A DNA stretch of 64,000 bases from Candidatus Gastranaerophilales bacterium (GCA_944325605.1 CALVAX010000009.1:19485-83484); one strand, 5' to 3'; counted from the stretch's first letter, positions 47,404 through 55,975 are shown. Program-made: numbers and translations. The notes: a model not told the origin generated them from the letters alone.

Positions 47404-49123
47404 TTCAACAAACCTTTTAACGCAAAAAATTAATAACTTCACACCTGTGCTTCAAGCGAACAAAGAAGAAAGTTCAACATCTTCGCCTAAGCCTGAAATG
47501 GCAAAACAGGGCTTAATTTCTGCGTATTTGGATAATCTGGCAAGAATTAATGCTCCAAAAGTTACTCAGATTTCAAAAGCAGAAGCTGTTAACTATCACA
47601 ACAACTTAAAAACATTATTTAACAACAATGAGGCAAAAATTCTTGCAATTATACCACGAGTCTTTAATGCCAAAGATACCAACGGCAACGAATATATTGA
47701 CGGCAATGAACAGCATGGAACATTTAAAAATGCAATCGAAAGACTTGATGAAATAAAAGCCGGTGGATATAACACATTACATGTCCTTCCGATAAACACA
47801 CCCGGAAAAGTTAAAGCAATGGGAACAGCAGGTTCAGTGTATGCGCCTAAAGATTTGCTTGAAATAGATCCGATGCTTCTTGATCCAAATGATCCGAGAA
47901 CACCGGTTGAACAATTCAAAGAATTTACAGACGAATGCCACAAAAGAGGAATACATGTTATGCTCGATTTGCCAAGCTGTGCTTCCTATGAGTTGTTCCT
48001 TGCAAAACCAGAACTTATGGCAAAAGAACATGACGGACTTGCCAAAACACCGCAGGGATGGAATGACATCAGAATGTTCCAACCCTGGGAAGATGAAGGT
48101 AAAAGAACTTTAAATCCTAAATTGCTTGAATATCATAAACAATTTATAGACCTGTGCATACAGGCCGGTGTTGACGGAATAAGGGCCGATGTAAGCCGCG
48201 CGAAACCGGTTGAATTCTGGGATTTAATTATATCTTACTCACACAAATGCGATCCGGAATTTGGATGGCTTGCGGAAACTTATACTTATGAAGATGCTTC
48301 CCCGCAGGCAAACATGCCCTTTGACAGGCCTGAAGATGCATTCCGTTCAGGTTTTGACCTTATATACGGCCAATACCATATTTTCAATGAATGGCACAAT
48401 GCCTCAACATTTATGAATTACGTAAAAGATATGCTTGATATGTCATATAAAGTCGGCAAAGGGAAATCCTTAATCGGTTCATTTGCAACACACGATGACA
48501 TTTCCCCAATGTTCCACGGCGGAGTTGACTATTGCAACCTCACAACCGGCCTGCAGGTAACCTTGCCAATGCTCAACCCGTACTTTGTAGACGGTTTTGA
48601 CTCGGGGGATTATTACGATTACAAATACGCAGAAAAACACAATCCTGTAACCCAGACTGACAACAACGAAATGAATGTCCATTACGGAAAACTTGATTTG
48701 TTCAACCTGTCAAGAAAACCAGGCGGCAAACATCCGGAAATTGGTCAATTCCGAACTAAAGCTTTTGAAGCAAGGGATAAATACAATGATGTTATTACCA
48801 AAGGTTCATTGATATTCCTTGATAAAGATGGGGATACAAATGACCAGATAATTGCATACGCCAGACATTACAAAGGGAAAACCCTTCTTGTTGTTGCAAA
48901 TAAAAACATAGACAGAGAAGTTGCTGCCGTTGTAAAGGTTCCGACCCTGAAGGCTAATCAGGAATTAAACAACATACTTCCATCTTACGGCAAAGAAAGC
49001 ATAATTCAGGCGGCAGACGGCGAGGTTAGAGTTGATCTTGGGCCTGCAAGAATTCACGTATTTGAAATAGATACTCCGGAAATCGAAAAACAAAGCGATA
49101 AAGTTTACAGACAAAATCTATAG
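47396..49123 (+). CDS. GH13-family alpha-glucan-active enzyme with tag-like N-terminus
   Basis: A 575-residue enzyme with an alpha-amylase-type barrel. The start is ATG 47396, overlapping the previous stop by 8 nt, with AAGGA upstream; a frame open to 47330 is less likely. Catalytic residues fit GH13: nucleophile Asp265 in GIRADVSRAKP, acid/base Glu294 in WLAETYTYED, and Asp367 in FATHDDIS. The ExFWDxxI segment after the nucleophile and AETYT recall the GlgE-like (maltosyltransferase) branch more than secreted amylases, but substrate specificity is open. There is no signal peptide. The N-terminus (NLLTQKINNFTPVLQAN) is Asn/Gln-rich, like the tags of neighbours but without a clear F-x-G. It is the last gene of the operon. 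Confidence 0.87.
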   Translation: MLNSTNLLTQKINNFTPVLQANKEESSTSSPKPEMAKQGLISAYLDNLARINAPKVTQISKAEAVNYHNNLKTLFNNNEAKILAIIPRVFNAKDTNGNEYIDGNEQHGTFKNAIERLDEIKAGGYNTLHVLPINTPGKVKAMGTAGSVYAPKDLLEIDPMLLDPNDPRTPVEQFKEFTDECHKRGIHVMLDLPSCASYELFLAKPELMAKEHDGLAKTPQGWNDIRMFQPWEDEGKRTLNPKLLEYHKQFIDLCIQAGVDGIRADVSRAKPVEFWDLIISYSHKCDPEFGWLAETYTYEDASPQANMPFDRPEDAFRSGFDLIYGQYHIFNEWHNASTFMNYVKDMLDMSYKVGKGKSLIGSFATHDDISPMFHGGVDYCNLTTGLQVTLPMLNPYFVDGFDSGDYYDYKYAEKHNPVTQTDNNEMNVHYGKLDLFNLSRKPGGKHPEIGQFRTKAFEARDKYNDVITKGSLIFLDKDGDTNDQIIAYARHYKGKTLLVVANKNIDREVAAVVKVPTLKANQELNNILPSYGKESIIQAADGEVRVDLGPARIHVFEIDTPEIEKQSDKVYRQNL

Positions 49124-49143
49124 GCACATTAAATAAACCAAAA

Positions 49144-49176
49144 AAGAGTACAACCTTAATAGGTTGTATCTCTTTG
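49144..49176 (+). terminator. Terminator-like hairpin
   Basis: AAAGAG-T-ACAACCT, TAAT loop, AGGTTGT-AT-CTCTTT: 13 paired bases with one internal mismatch. It has only a short T tract but lies right after the GH13 stop. Confidence 0.7.
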
Positions 49177-49251
49177 CGGTGAATAAAGTTTTTTATTTTT
49201 ATTTGTCATAAATCTTTGTTTGTTTTAAAATATAGGCAGAGGATTTATAAA

Positions 49252-49608
49252 ATGTTACAAGAATTTTTATTTTCAAAGATACACAGAGCCACGGTTACAG
49301 ACGCAAACTTAAATTATGTCGGCTCAATTACAATAGATGAAACCCTGATGAAAGCCGCAAAAATAATGGAATTTCAAAAGGTTGATATTCTGGATGTAAA
49401 CAACGGCGAAAGATTTCAGACTTATGTAATTAAAGGAAATCCAAACAGCGGATGCATTTGCCTTAACGGTGCTGCGGCGAGAAAAGTACAGCCGGGAGAC
49501 AAGGTTATTATAGTATCTTACGCAAGCCTTACCCCTGATGAAATCAAAACTCACAAACCGACTGTTGTTATGGTGGATGACGAAAATAAAATTACTGAAA
49601 TTCATTAG
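49252..49608 (+). CDS. panD: Aspartate 1-decarboxylase
   Basis: A 118-residue pyruvoyl enzyme making beta-alanine for pantothenate and CoA. The start is ATG 49252 with AGAGGA upstream; a frame to 49216 is open but would exceed the family length. The self-cleavage site Gly24-Ser25 in [10 protein letters not shown] is intact, so Ser25 can become the pyruvoyl group. [10 protein letters not shown] and [10 protein letters not shown] with [21 protein letters not shown] are the other conserved parts. It is a single gene; other pan genes lie elsewhere. Confidence 0.96.
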   Translation: MLQEFLFSKIHRATVTDANLNYVGSITIDETLMKAAKIMEFQKVDILDVNNGERFQTYVIKGNPNSGCICLNGAAARKVQPGDKVIIVSYASLTPDEIKTHKPTVVMVDDENKITEIH

Positions 49609-49649
49609 GCTTCAATGGCTTTGTAAGATTATTAAAAGTTTAAAATTTA

Positions 49650-49671
49650 GCGCCGGCATTTATGCCGGCGC
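49650..49671. terminator. Bidirectional terminator hairpin
   Basis: A perfect 10-bp GC-rich stem GCGCCGGCAT/ATGCCGGCGC with a TT loop and TTATTTTA after it, between the converging panD and yajQ genes. Confidence 0.85.
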
Positions 49672-49681
49672 CTTATTTTAT

Positions 49682-50182
49682 TTATCTGTAATTGGTAAAC
49701 TGCAAAGGATAATCATATTTTTCTTCGTTAGAACGCAGCATTCTGATTACTTCCTGCAGGTCGTCTTTGTCTTTGCCTGAAACTCTCACCGAATCCCCCT
49801 GAATTGAGGCTTGAACTTTCTTTTTCATATCTTTTATGTCAGAGGTAATTTTTTTTGCAAGTTCCTGAGTAAGTCCTTTTTTGAGATTAAAAACCTGTCT
49901 GACGTTTCCGCCAAGCGCATTTTCAATACTCTGCGGGTCAAGAATTCTTATGCTCAAATTTCTTTTAACAAGTTTTGACTGCAAAATATCATAAATATTT
50001 CGAAGTTTCATTTCATCGTTGGTTGTGATTGTAATTGATTTATCCGCATCCAGCGTAACGTCCGAGTTGGAATTTTTCAGGTCAAACCTTGAAGAAATTT
50101 CTCTTTTCACCTGATCAACCGCATTGACAAGCTCCTGTTTATCAAATTCCGAAACAACATCAAAACTACAGTCTTTTGCCAT
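49682..50182 (-). CDS. yajQ: YajQ-family nucleotide-binding protein (DUF520)
   Basis: A 166-residue cytosolic protein with two ferredoxin-like halves. The signature start SFDVVSEFDKQELVNAVDQVKREISSRFD is split over residues 5-34. SDVTLDADKSITITTNDE follows, and the C-terminal KKKVQASIQGDSVRVSGKDKDDLQEVI closes it. Family members have been reported to bind cyclic di-GMP or nucleic acid; the role here is not visible. The ATG has a strong SD (GGAGGGAG). It is a single gene. Confidence 0.95.
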   Translation of the reverse strand: MAKDCSFDVVSEFDKQELVNAVDQVKREISSRFDLKNSNSDVTLDADKSITITTNDEMKLRNIYDILQSKLVKRNLSIRILDPQSIENALGGNVRQVFNLKKGLTQELAKKITSDIKDMKKKVQASIQGDSVRVSGKDKDDLQEVIRMLRSNEEKYDYPLQFTNYR

Positions 50183-50245
50183 ATAATTCTCCCTCCTTAA
50201 TTTATAAATCTTTCAAAATGTTATTGTTTAATTATAGCATAAAAA

Positions 50246-50267
50246 TGCGGAGAATAACTTCTCCGCA
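50246..50267 (-). terminator. Rho-independent terminator
   Basis: A perfect 9-bp stem TGCGGAGAA/TTCTCCGCA with a 4-nt loop, followed on the minus strand by TTTTTATG. It ends the 50294-50629 transcript. Confidence 0.88.
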
Positions 50268-50293
50268 AAATGAGGTTGCATAATCTATAATCT

Positions 50294-50629
50294 TTACGGT
50301 GTCTTAGGTTTTGACTTGAATAACCCGCTGACCCAATTTTTCACACCGCTTGCCTGCTTAGAAACCCATTTGAAAGCACCTTGTCTTTTAAGCACAAATG
50401 CACTGCCGAGTGCCAGAAGCGCAAGTCCGACTTTCTTTAAGGTTCCTGCTTCTTTCTTACTTCTTTTCAGGTTTACAAATTCATCTCTTGCAAGTTCCCG
50501 CGGCATTCTTATACCGCCGAGGAAATTCGTATTAAACATGCCAAAGCCGGGCATCATCATACCCATATTTGGATCTCTTAGATCTTTGTACATTATTGGC
50601 ATTTGAAAATCATCTACTGTTGACGGCAT
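50294..50629 (-). CDS. Small Met/Gly-rich protein with short hydrophobic helix
   Basis: A 111-residue protein of unknown function. The first 40 residues are Met/Gly/Phe-rich (DPNMGMMMPGFGMFNTNFLGG). A basic stretch and a hydrophobic segment follow (VGLALLALGSAFVLK, about 68-82), then a basic C-terminus (WVSGLFKSKPKTP). A single membrane helix is possible. The Gly/Met-rich head recalls that of the coiled-coil protein at 21441. The stop codon of the next gene upstream lies 27 nt away, so the two are probably co-transcribed. Confidence 0.7.
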   Translation of the reverse strand: MPSTVDDFQMPIMYKDLRDPNMGMMMPGFGMFNTNFLGGIRMPRELARDEFVNLKRSKKEAGTLKKVGLALLALGSAFVLKRQGAFKWVSKQASGVKNWVSGLFKSKPKTP

Positions 50630-50656
50630 AATTTTTCTCCGGTTTTAATACAGTTT

Positions 50657-50845
50657 TTAAGCTGCATCATCTGATTTGAATTTGTTCAGCAATTCTCTTA
50701 CTGAAATTGTTTTTTTAGATTTGTTTTCTTTTTTTGATTTTTGTTCCGGCTGTGCTTCCGGGATAATCGGCATCCCGCAAAGTGAACAGTCGCCAAGATT
50801 CTGGCAAGCTAAACCGCTTGCAAAATAGCTTCCTTTCAAACTCAT
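50657..50845 (-). CDS. Small Cys-containing protein
   Basis: A 62-residue protein of unknown function. I start at ATG 50845, since GGAG lies ten bases upstream; a longer frame reaches 50893. Four Cys residues (ACQNLGDCSLCG) form a compact possible metal site. A Lys/Glu-rich linker follows, and a C-terminal helix (ISVRELLNKFKSDDAA). It lies upstream of the Met/Gly-rich protein. Small zinc-binding or redox roles are possible but not shown. Confidence 0.62.
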   Translation of the reverse strand: MSLKGSYFASGLACQNLGDCSLCGMPIIPEAQPEQKSKKENKSKKTISVRELLNKFKSDDAA

Positions 50846-50962
50846 TTTTTTGTTACTCCAAATTTTACCCTGCATATATATAAAGTATTTCATTGTTATA
50901 AAATTGACTTTTTCAACAGGATTGTAAAGTTTTATTAAGGAACATTTTAAAATATTTCACAC

Positions 50963-50996
50963 AAAAATACACCTGCTCTCATTATAAGAACAGGTG
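50963..50996 (-). terminator. Terminator after rplT
   Basis: CACCTGTTCT pairs with AGAGCAGGTG (one G-U) around a 7-nt loop and is followed on the minus strand by TATTTTTG. Confidence 0.85.
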
Positions 50997-51018
50997 CATT
51001 ATAACTTTATTTTTCAAA

Positions 51019-51369
51019 CTACTTAGCAGCTTTAACAGCGTCGAAAACTACCTGAAAAGCTTCAGGATCTCTAACAGCCATATCAGCAAGCATTTTTCTG
51101 TTTACGATGATATTAGCCTTTTTGCAAGCATTTACGAACCTTGAATAGCTCATACCGCGTTCTCTGACTGCGGCATTAATTCTTACAATCCATAAACGAC
51201 GCATGTTGCGTTTTGTAGCGCGTCTGTCACGGTAAGCATATTTCAAAGCTTTCATAACAGCGATATTAGCTACTTTAAAAATTCTGCTTCTTGCACCAAT
51301 AAAGCCTTTAGCAAGTTTTAATATTTTTTTATGTCTTTTGCGACTAACATTACCACGTTTAATTCTCAT
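51019..51369 (-). CDS. rplT: 50S ribosomal protein L20
   Basis: A 116-residue 23S rRNA-binding protein needed early in 50S assembly. [23 protein letters not shown] is the basic N-terminal extension, and [22 protein letters not shown] the conserved C-terminal globular core. Length is standard. It follows rpmI by 9 nt. In many bacteria L20 represses this operon through the leader; I see no clear L20-binding mimic in the 75-nt leader here. Confidence 0.98.
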   Translation of the reverse strand: MRIKRGNVSRKRHKKILKLAKGFIGARSRIFKVANIAVMKALKYAYRDRRATKRNMRRLWIVRINAAVRERGMSYSRFVNACKKANIIVNRKMLADMAVRDPEAFQVVFDAVKAAK

Positions 51370-51378
51370 TGTTTGCTC

Positions 51379-51588
51379 CTATCTTGAATACTTCTTGTAT
51401 GGTAACTCGTGAGATACCAATTTTACCTGTGCATCTGAAATCTGTTCAACCTTGAAAAGTCTGCGTTTTCTGGCTGAAGATTTGTGTTGGAGCAAGTGGC
51501 CTATACCTGCTTTTCTTCTGGTGATTTTGCCTGTTGCTGTCACTTTGTAGCGTTTAGCAGCAGATCTGTGAGTTTTCATTTTTGGCAT
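51379..51588 (-). CDS. rpmI: 50S ribosomal protein L35
   Basis: A 69-residue basic protein; [28 protein letters not shown] is the hallmark N-terminus. SD AAAGGAGAAG precedes the ATG. The common order infC-rpmI-rplT is broken: infC is not upstream. A separate promoter drives the pair. Confidence 0.97.
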   Translation of the reverse strand: MPKMKTHRSAAKRYKVTATGKITRRKAGIGHLLQHKSSARKRRLFKVEQISDAQVKLVSHELPYKKYSR

Positions 51589-51665
51589 TTTCTTCTCCTT
51601 TTATTGTTGGTAAGTTACTAAAAAGTTTCAGGCATACCAAAGCCATAAAACTTTCGGCATTAATG

Positions 51666-51694
51666 ATTGTAATACGGACAACTTTTATTTGCAA
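51666..51694 (-). promoter_or_regulatory. Promoter of rpmI-rplT
   Basis: On the minus strand TTGCAA (51689-51694), exactly 17 bp, TACAAT (51666-51671). The predicted leader is about 70 nt. Confidence 0.7.
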
Positions 51695-51701
51695 GGGATT
51701 G

Positions 51702-51926
51702 TTAATTTTCGTTATCAAAATTTGTCAGCTCACTAACAGTAGTTTCAAGAACATCTGCGAATTCTATCAAAGTATCAAGGGAAGGTTTTGAGAAAGCGAC
51801 CTCGATTTTTCCCATAAAATTAAGCGAAATATTCATTTTATCGGCCAGCTCCTGCTGGGTAAGGCCGAGAGCTTTACGCCTGTGTTTAATATTTCGACCC
51901 AATTTTTGATAGAATTCGGATTTCAT
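51702..51926 (-). CDS. XRE-family HTH regulator, divergent from a prepilin gene
   Basis: A 74-residue single-domain Cro/C1-type protein: LGRNIKHRRKALGLTQQELADKMNISLNFMGKIEVAFSKPSLDTLIEFADVLE shows all five helices. It lies 112 bp from the start of the prepilin gene at 52039, on the opposite strand. Two near-identical 19-bp dyads (TACGTA half-sites) lie in that gap, one touching its own start codon, so autoregulation and control of the pilin are likely (inference). There is no SD; TATAGA lies 8 nt before the ATG. Confidence 0.92.
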   Translation of the reverse strand: MKSEFYQKLGRNIKHRRKALGLTQQELADKMNISLNFMGKIEVAFSKPSLDTLIEFADVLETTVSELTNFDNEN

Positions 51927-51944
51927 ACGTACAGTCTATACGTA
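51926..51944. promoter_or_regulatory. Operator-like dyad, copy 1
   Basis: TACGTACAGTCTATACGTA: TACGTA half-sites spaced by 7 bp, overlapping the start of the XRE gene. The second copy is centred 34 bp away, about three helical turns. Confidence 0.6.
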
Positions 51945-51959
51945 ATCCTTTTTCAAATA

Positions 51960-51978
51960 TACGTACAGTCAATACGTA
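51960..51978. promoter_or_regulatory. Operator-like dyad, copy 2
   Basis: TACGTACAGTCAATACGTA, one mismatch from copy 1. It lies about 60 bp upstream of the prepilin start. Confidence 0.6.
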
Positions 51979-52038
51979 GATTTCAAACTGTAAATATTCA
52001 ATAATTTAAATAGAAACCCATTTTTGAGAGGAAGATTT

Positions 52039-52737
52039 ATGAAGCGGGCTTTTACAATGGCGGAAGTTCTAATTACCATCGGAATAATCGGAGTTGTTGC
52101 TGCGATGACATTGCCGGCGCTGATTAATAATGCACAGAATAAAGAACTTGAAGAAGGGTTAAAAAGATCTTATTCCATACTCAGTCAGGCGCTTGATATG
52201 TATTATGCACAAAACGGAGAAAAACTGACTATTGAATCTGTCGGTCAGTACGAGTTAAAGACTACCCTGATGAAATATTTAAATGTATTGCATGATTGCG
52301 GGTTAGGGTATGACGATTTTGACAAGGCCTGTATGCCAAACCCTTCCAATCCTGATTTTGAGGACAACGGACAGGTTAATATGTACAGAACCTATAACAA
52401 TAAAACTGATATTTCTATGAGCAGGTTTGATGACGGTCAGCTTGTTCTGAATGACGGCAGTTTAATTTTGTTTGACAACTCCATATATTCTACCTCTTTA
52501 TTAATTTCGGTTGATATAAATGGTTTTCACAAAAATCCGAATAAACTAGGGCAGGATTTATTTATGTTTCAGATAGATGCAAAAGGCACCCTTTTGCCTA
52601 TGGGGGTTGAAGGCACAGACTATTACAGCAAAACAAACGAGTATTGCTCTCCAACTTCCACAAGTAATATGAACGGAGCAGGCTGCACATACAGGGCATT
52701 AACCGATAAAACTTTTTTCAGAAGAAGAGGCAGGTAA
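52039..52737 (+). CDS. Prepilin-like protein
   Basis: A 232-residue protein starting at ATG 52039 with GAGAGGA upstream; a TTG frame from 52024 is not needed. MKRAFTMAEVLITIG is the class III leader and processing site, with Glu at mature position 5, then VVAAMTLPALI. The globular part has ISVDINGFHKNPNKLGQDLF, the DxNGxxxPNxxGxDxF motif also seen in the pilins at 969 and 62469, and three Cys residues. It is likely a pseudopilin or minor pilin. It faces the XRE gene at 51926 across two operator-like dyads. Confidence 0.9.
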   Translation: MKRAFTMAEVLITIGIIGVVAAMTLPALINNAQNKELEEGLKRSYSILSQALDMYYAQNGEKLTIESVGQYELKTTLMKYLNVLHDCGLGYDDFDKACMPNPSNPDFEDNGQVNMYRTYNNKTDISMSRFDDGQLVLNDGSLILFDNSIYSTSLLISVDINGFHKNPNKLGQDLFMFQIDAKGTLLPMGVEGTDYYSKTNEYCSPTSTSNMNGAGCTYRALTDKTFFRRRGR

Positions 52738-52817
52738 AATTCCGGTGCATGTAAGATTAACTTCACCTGCAAAACTCGCTATAAGGCTCCAGCTTTAAAA
52801 ACCGCTATTACCCTGAA

Positions 52818-53600
52818 TTATACAGTCATTTTAAATCCGGAATAAGCTTCTTTAACCGGAATATATTTTGACAGGATAATTTTTGCTCTCAAGTCGCAGC
52901 AGTGGCACGGGTAAATCATCTGTACACCCTGACGCTGCAGGTAAATACCGAGTTTTTTAACATCCGCATCAGATTTTTCTAACAGATGAATTCCTCCGAA
53001 AATCGCATAAATCTTATGTTGGTTTGTAACCTTTTTGGCATATTCAACAATATTTACAAGCCCTGCATGAGAGCAAGCGGAAATTATCACAAGCCCCTTA
53101 GGCGAAGTATAAACAAGCGCAGATTCATCCGGATCTTCACTGCTGTCAGATACAGGAAATTCGCCAAGATATATAAGATTTTCCGTTATATGATAAGGCT
53201 CTTTTGTATAAGTTATATCAAAAAAGTCGCTTATTGAATTTTCATCCCCGGGAAAACCAATATTTTCAAAGTTTTCATCATAATGCGGCTGAAAAACATA
53301 CGGATGTACAATAAGCCTTTTATTATTTATTACAAATCCGACTTTCAGAAGCTTCTTATACAAATTCTGAAGCCATAAAAAACCGCCTGTATGATCATTA
53401 TGACTGTGAGAAAGAACAATATCAGTCACATCACCCAGGTCAATATTCATATGATATGCATTCTTGATAAATACATCACTGTATCCGCAGTCAAAAAGCA
53501 CTTTGTGGAAATCGTCTTCTATTAATATAGAAAGTCCGAACTCAGCCAGCAAATCATAATCTTTTTGTGTATTATTGTCTACTAATACTGTTAATTCCAT
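52818..53600 (-). CDS. MBL-fold metallo-hydrolase (COG1237-like)
   Basis: A 260-residue metallo-beta-lactamase-fold protein. The dimetal site HSHNDHTGGF near residue 60, a His in SACSHAGLVNIVEYAKK near 175, and CHCCDLRAK near the end fit the group named after the beta-ribofuranosylaminobenzene 5'-phosphate synthase branch; that specific activity is not implied. I start at ATG 53600, since TTTACA-17-TATATT ends 7 nt before it. An upstream frame to 53654 would lie across this promoter. It is a single gene. Confidence 0.87.
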   Translation of the reverse strand: MELTVLVDNNTQKDYDLLAEFGLSILIEDDFHKVLFDCGYSDVFIKNAYHMNIDLGDVTDIVLSHSHNDHTGGFLWLQNLYKKLLKVGFVINNKRLIVHPYVFQPHYDENFENIGFPGDENSISDFFDITYTKEPYHITENLIYLGEFPVSDSSEDPDESALVYTSPKGLVIISACSHAGLVNIVEYAKKVTNQHKIYAIFGGIHLLEKSDADVKKLGIYLQRQGVQMIYPCHCCDLRAKIILSKYIPVKEAYSGFKMTV

Positions 53601-53607
53601 ATCCTTA

Positions 53608-53636
53608 AATATAATATAATTTTTTAAATTTGTAAA
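53608..53636 (-). promoter_or_regulatory. Promoter of the MBL gene, leaderless geometry
   Basis: On the minus strand TTTACA (53631-53636), 17 bp, TATATT (53608-53613), then 7 nt to the ATG. Confidence 0.5.
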
Positions 53637-53677
53637 TAGCTTTAAATCCACCACTTAAAGGATTTTGGGAATTTGAA

Positions 53678-55087
53678 TTAGTAAAAACGTTCAACTATCG
53701 GATAGTTTACCCCGTTTGTGAATGAACGCTCGGTAAGTCTTACACCCAAACAGCACTGCTTGCGTTTGAATTGCGCGCGGTAAATCTTTTTAATTGTACT
53801 GTCAACAAGTGATTTATCGTATTTTTTATAAATTTCTTCTTTCGGCATAAGCTGTTCGACGTACATTTCAATTATATCGTCAAGAACTTCATATTCCGGC
53901 AGAGAGTCCTGATCCTTCTGGTTCGGGCGAAGCTCTGCGGACGGTGCTTTATCAATAATTTCCTGCGGAATAATTTCTCCGTTTCTGTTTATGTAGTTTG
54001 AAAGTTTGTAGACATTTGTTTTTGTCAAATCGCAGATAAGATTGTATCCGCCGGCCAAATCTCCGTATAATGTTCCATACCCCATAGATGCTTCAGATTT
54101 GTTGCCTGTTGAAAGAAGAAGTGCACCGTCACGGTTTGAGAAAAACATCAAAATCAAAGCTCTCAATCTTGCCTGCAAATTTTCTTCCGCAAGGTCATGG
54201 AGTCTTTCATGCGCTATTTTTTCCATAAAATTGTCAAAAAGCGGAGTGATTGTGTGTTTTACGGTTTTAATCCCGAGGTTTTGTGCTAATGCAATAGAAT
54301 CAATGACACTGCCTTCTGAAGAAAACATGCTCGGCATTAAAATTCCCGATACATTTTCTTTTCCGAGTGCCTCAACCGCAAGAGCCGCAGTCAATGCGCT
54401 GTCAATGCCGCCGGACAGCCCCAGTATAACTTTTTTAAAACCTGTATTTTCACAGTATTCTTTCAGAGCAAACGTCGTAACTTTAAAAATACTTTCTTCA
54501 AAATTTTCTTCTCTGAATTCAACTGGACTTGCAAAATCAATATTCTGAACACTCTCTTCGCACAACGGCGCCTGAAATACTATTCTGTTTTCCCTGTTTT
54601 TGGCAAAACTTGCGCCTGCAAAAATATTTTCATCCGCCATTCCAAGAGAATTGATATATATAAAATCCGATCTTGCCTGAATACTTTCTACAAATTCGTT
54701 GTATGAATTCATAACAAAATACCTGTTATTTGCCAGAATGTACATATCACAAATTACATCATCTGAAAATTCATCTGATACATAGATTTTTTTCCCTTCA
54801 ATCTCAAAAGTTTCAACAGCCTCTGCAACCCCGTTTCTAATCAAAATATTGCCTATCAAAATATTTTTGGCGTAATTTCTTTCTGCTATTTTTTCAAACA
54901 TCTCTGCTTCATTTTCAAAACAGTTTTTATCAAAAATCAAATCCTTACCGCCAAGATTTTCGATTGACGCAGAAGGAAAAACCAACAAATCACAATCGGT
55001 ATTTTCAATATTTTTTATTATATTTTCATAATTAAAATTAAAATCACCTGTTTTTAATTTTATTTGTGCAATTGCTGTTTTCATCAC
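53678..55087 (-). CDS. nadE: NAD synthetase with reduced glutaminase-type domain
   Basis: A 469-residue enzyme making NAD from deamido-NAD, ATP and a nitrogen donor. The C-terminal synthetase domain is intact: ILGLSGGIDSALTAALAVEALG (P-loop), STGNKSEASMGYGTLYGDLAGG, and SAELRPNQKDQDSLPEYEVLD. The N-terminal nitrilase-like domain is about 200 residues instead of about 280. Its first catalytic position reads VFPSAS where the family has VFPE, and the Lys-containing loop (KxxLPNYGVFDE) is missing. It may therefore use free ammonia. It lies 8 nt after ftsQ in the mur operon. Confidence 0.9.
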   Translation of the reverse strand: MMKTAIAQIKLKTGDFNFNYENIIKNIENTDCDLLVFPSASIENLGGKDLIFDKNCFENEAEMFEKIAERNYAKNILIGNILIRNGVAEAVETFEIEGKKIYVSDEFSDDVICDMYILANNRYFVMNSYNEFVESIQARSDFIYINSLGMADENIFAGASFAKNRENRIVFQAPLCEESVQNIDFASPVEFREENFEESIFKVTTFALKEYCENTGFKKVILGLSGGIDSALTAALAVEALGKENVSGILMPSMFSSEGSVIDSIALAQNLGIKTVKHTITPLFDNFMEKIAHERLHDLAEENLQARLRALILMFFSNRDGALLLSTGNKSEASMGYGTLYGDLAGGYNLICDLTKTNVYKLSNYINRNGEIIPQEIIDKAPSAELRPNQKDQDSLPEYEVLDDIIEMYVEQLMPKEEIYKKYDKSLVDSTIKKIYRAQFKRKQCCLGVRLTERSFTNGVNYPIVERFY

Positions 55088-55095
55088 TTTATCTC

Positions 55096-55965
55096 CTAAT
55101 CATCTAGTTTCAAATAATTTACCTTTTCCCAGCTTAAATCCAGATACTTAATTTTTGAATCCACAAGCTGAACCTGCGGAAGAATTGACGGAATACGTTT
55201 TATTCTTTCATAGACATTTTCATCAAGCCTTCCAAGCCTTATATTAACTGACTTAATTTTCACGTATGCATCATCCGGATTTCGCAAATCCACATATTCC
55301 ACCGGTTCTTTTGAATAAACCGAAACATACTTTGCTATTTTTTCAATTCTCTGCAGCTTTTTCAAATCCCACTTTGTGTAATCGTCCCCTTTGTTTCCGT
55401 ACGAAAGCACAAGAAGGGTTTTGTAGCCTGATTTTAACGGAAGATATTCTCTGCCGATAAGTTTCCCGTCTTTTGTGAAGAAGGCAACCGGTTGAACTTT
55501 TACGTCAGGAGAAATAGTTATAAAAGGCTCGCGTTCTCTTATAATAATTTGAAGTCTTGCCGGAAATGCATAACGTCTTATATAAACTTCTTCTATCGGG
55601 GTAAATTCAAGAAGTTTCTCTTTCAAATTGCCGGTTTTAGCCATATAAATCGGAACCTCAGGAACTTCAACGGTTTTTAATGCTGTAAGAATTTTTGACG
55701 TCGACACAATATGGTTATTCAAAATTTCAACAGTTTTGCCGTCAGTTACCTGAAAAGCATCTTTTTTCAGATACCACTGGGGCATATCAGCAAGATATAC
55801 CAATCCCGCAATTAATACAACATTCACAACAAAACACAAAAAAGACCTGAAGGCATTCTTTCTTTTTCGGCCTTTTCTAATCTGACGGCTGCGCTGCATT
55901 TTTTTTACCAGCCGTCTGCCGTCAGTTATATCGTCTTCATTTGGTGTGTAATTGCTTCCGTCCAT
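55096..55965 (-). CDS. ftsQ: Cell-division protein FtsQ/DivIB-like
   Basis: A 289-residue bitopic membrane protein of the divisome. A basic cytoplasmic N-terminus (RRLVKKMQRSRQIRKGRKRK) is followed by one membrane helix (FLCFVVNVVLIAGLVYLA) and an extracytoplasmic POTRA-like domain (about 75-150, VEILNNHIVSTSKILTAL then FPARLQIIIREREPFI). The C-terminal beta domain is about 160-289. Its place after ddl is the classic dcw order. Sequence is poorly conserved in this family, so the call leans on topology and context. Confidence 0.88.
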   Translation of the reverse strand: MDGSNYTPNEDDITDGRRLVKKMQRSRQIRKGRKRKNAFRSFLCFVVNVVLIAGLVYLADMPQWYLKKDAFQVTDGKTVEILNNHIVSTSKILTALKTVEVPEVPIYMAKTGNLKEKLLEFTPIEEVYIRRYAFPARLQIIIREREPFITISPDVKVQPVAFFTKDGKLIGREYLPLKSGYKTLLVLSYGNKGDDYTKWDLKKLQRIEKIAKYVSVYSKEPVEYVDLRNPDDAYVKIKSVNIRLGRLDENVYERIKRIPSILPQVQLVDSKIKYLDLSWEKVNYLKLDD

Positions 55966-55975
55966 CTTATACCGA

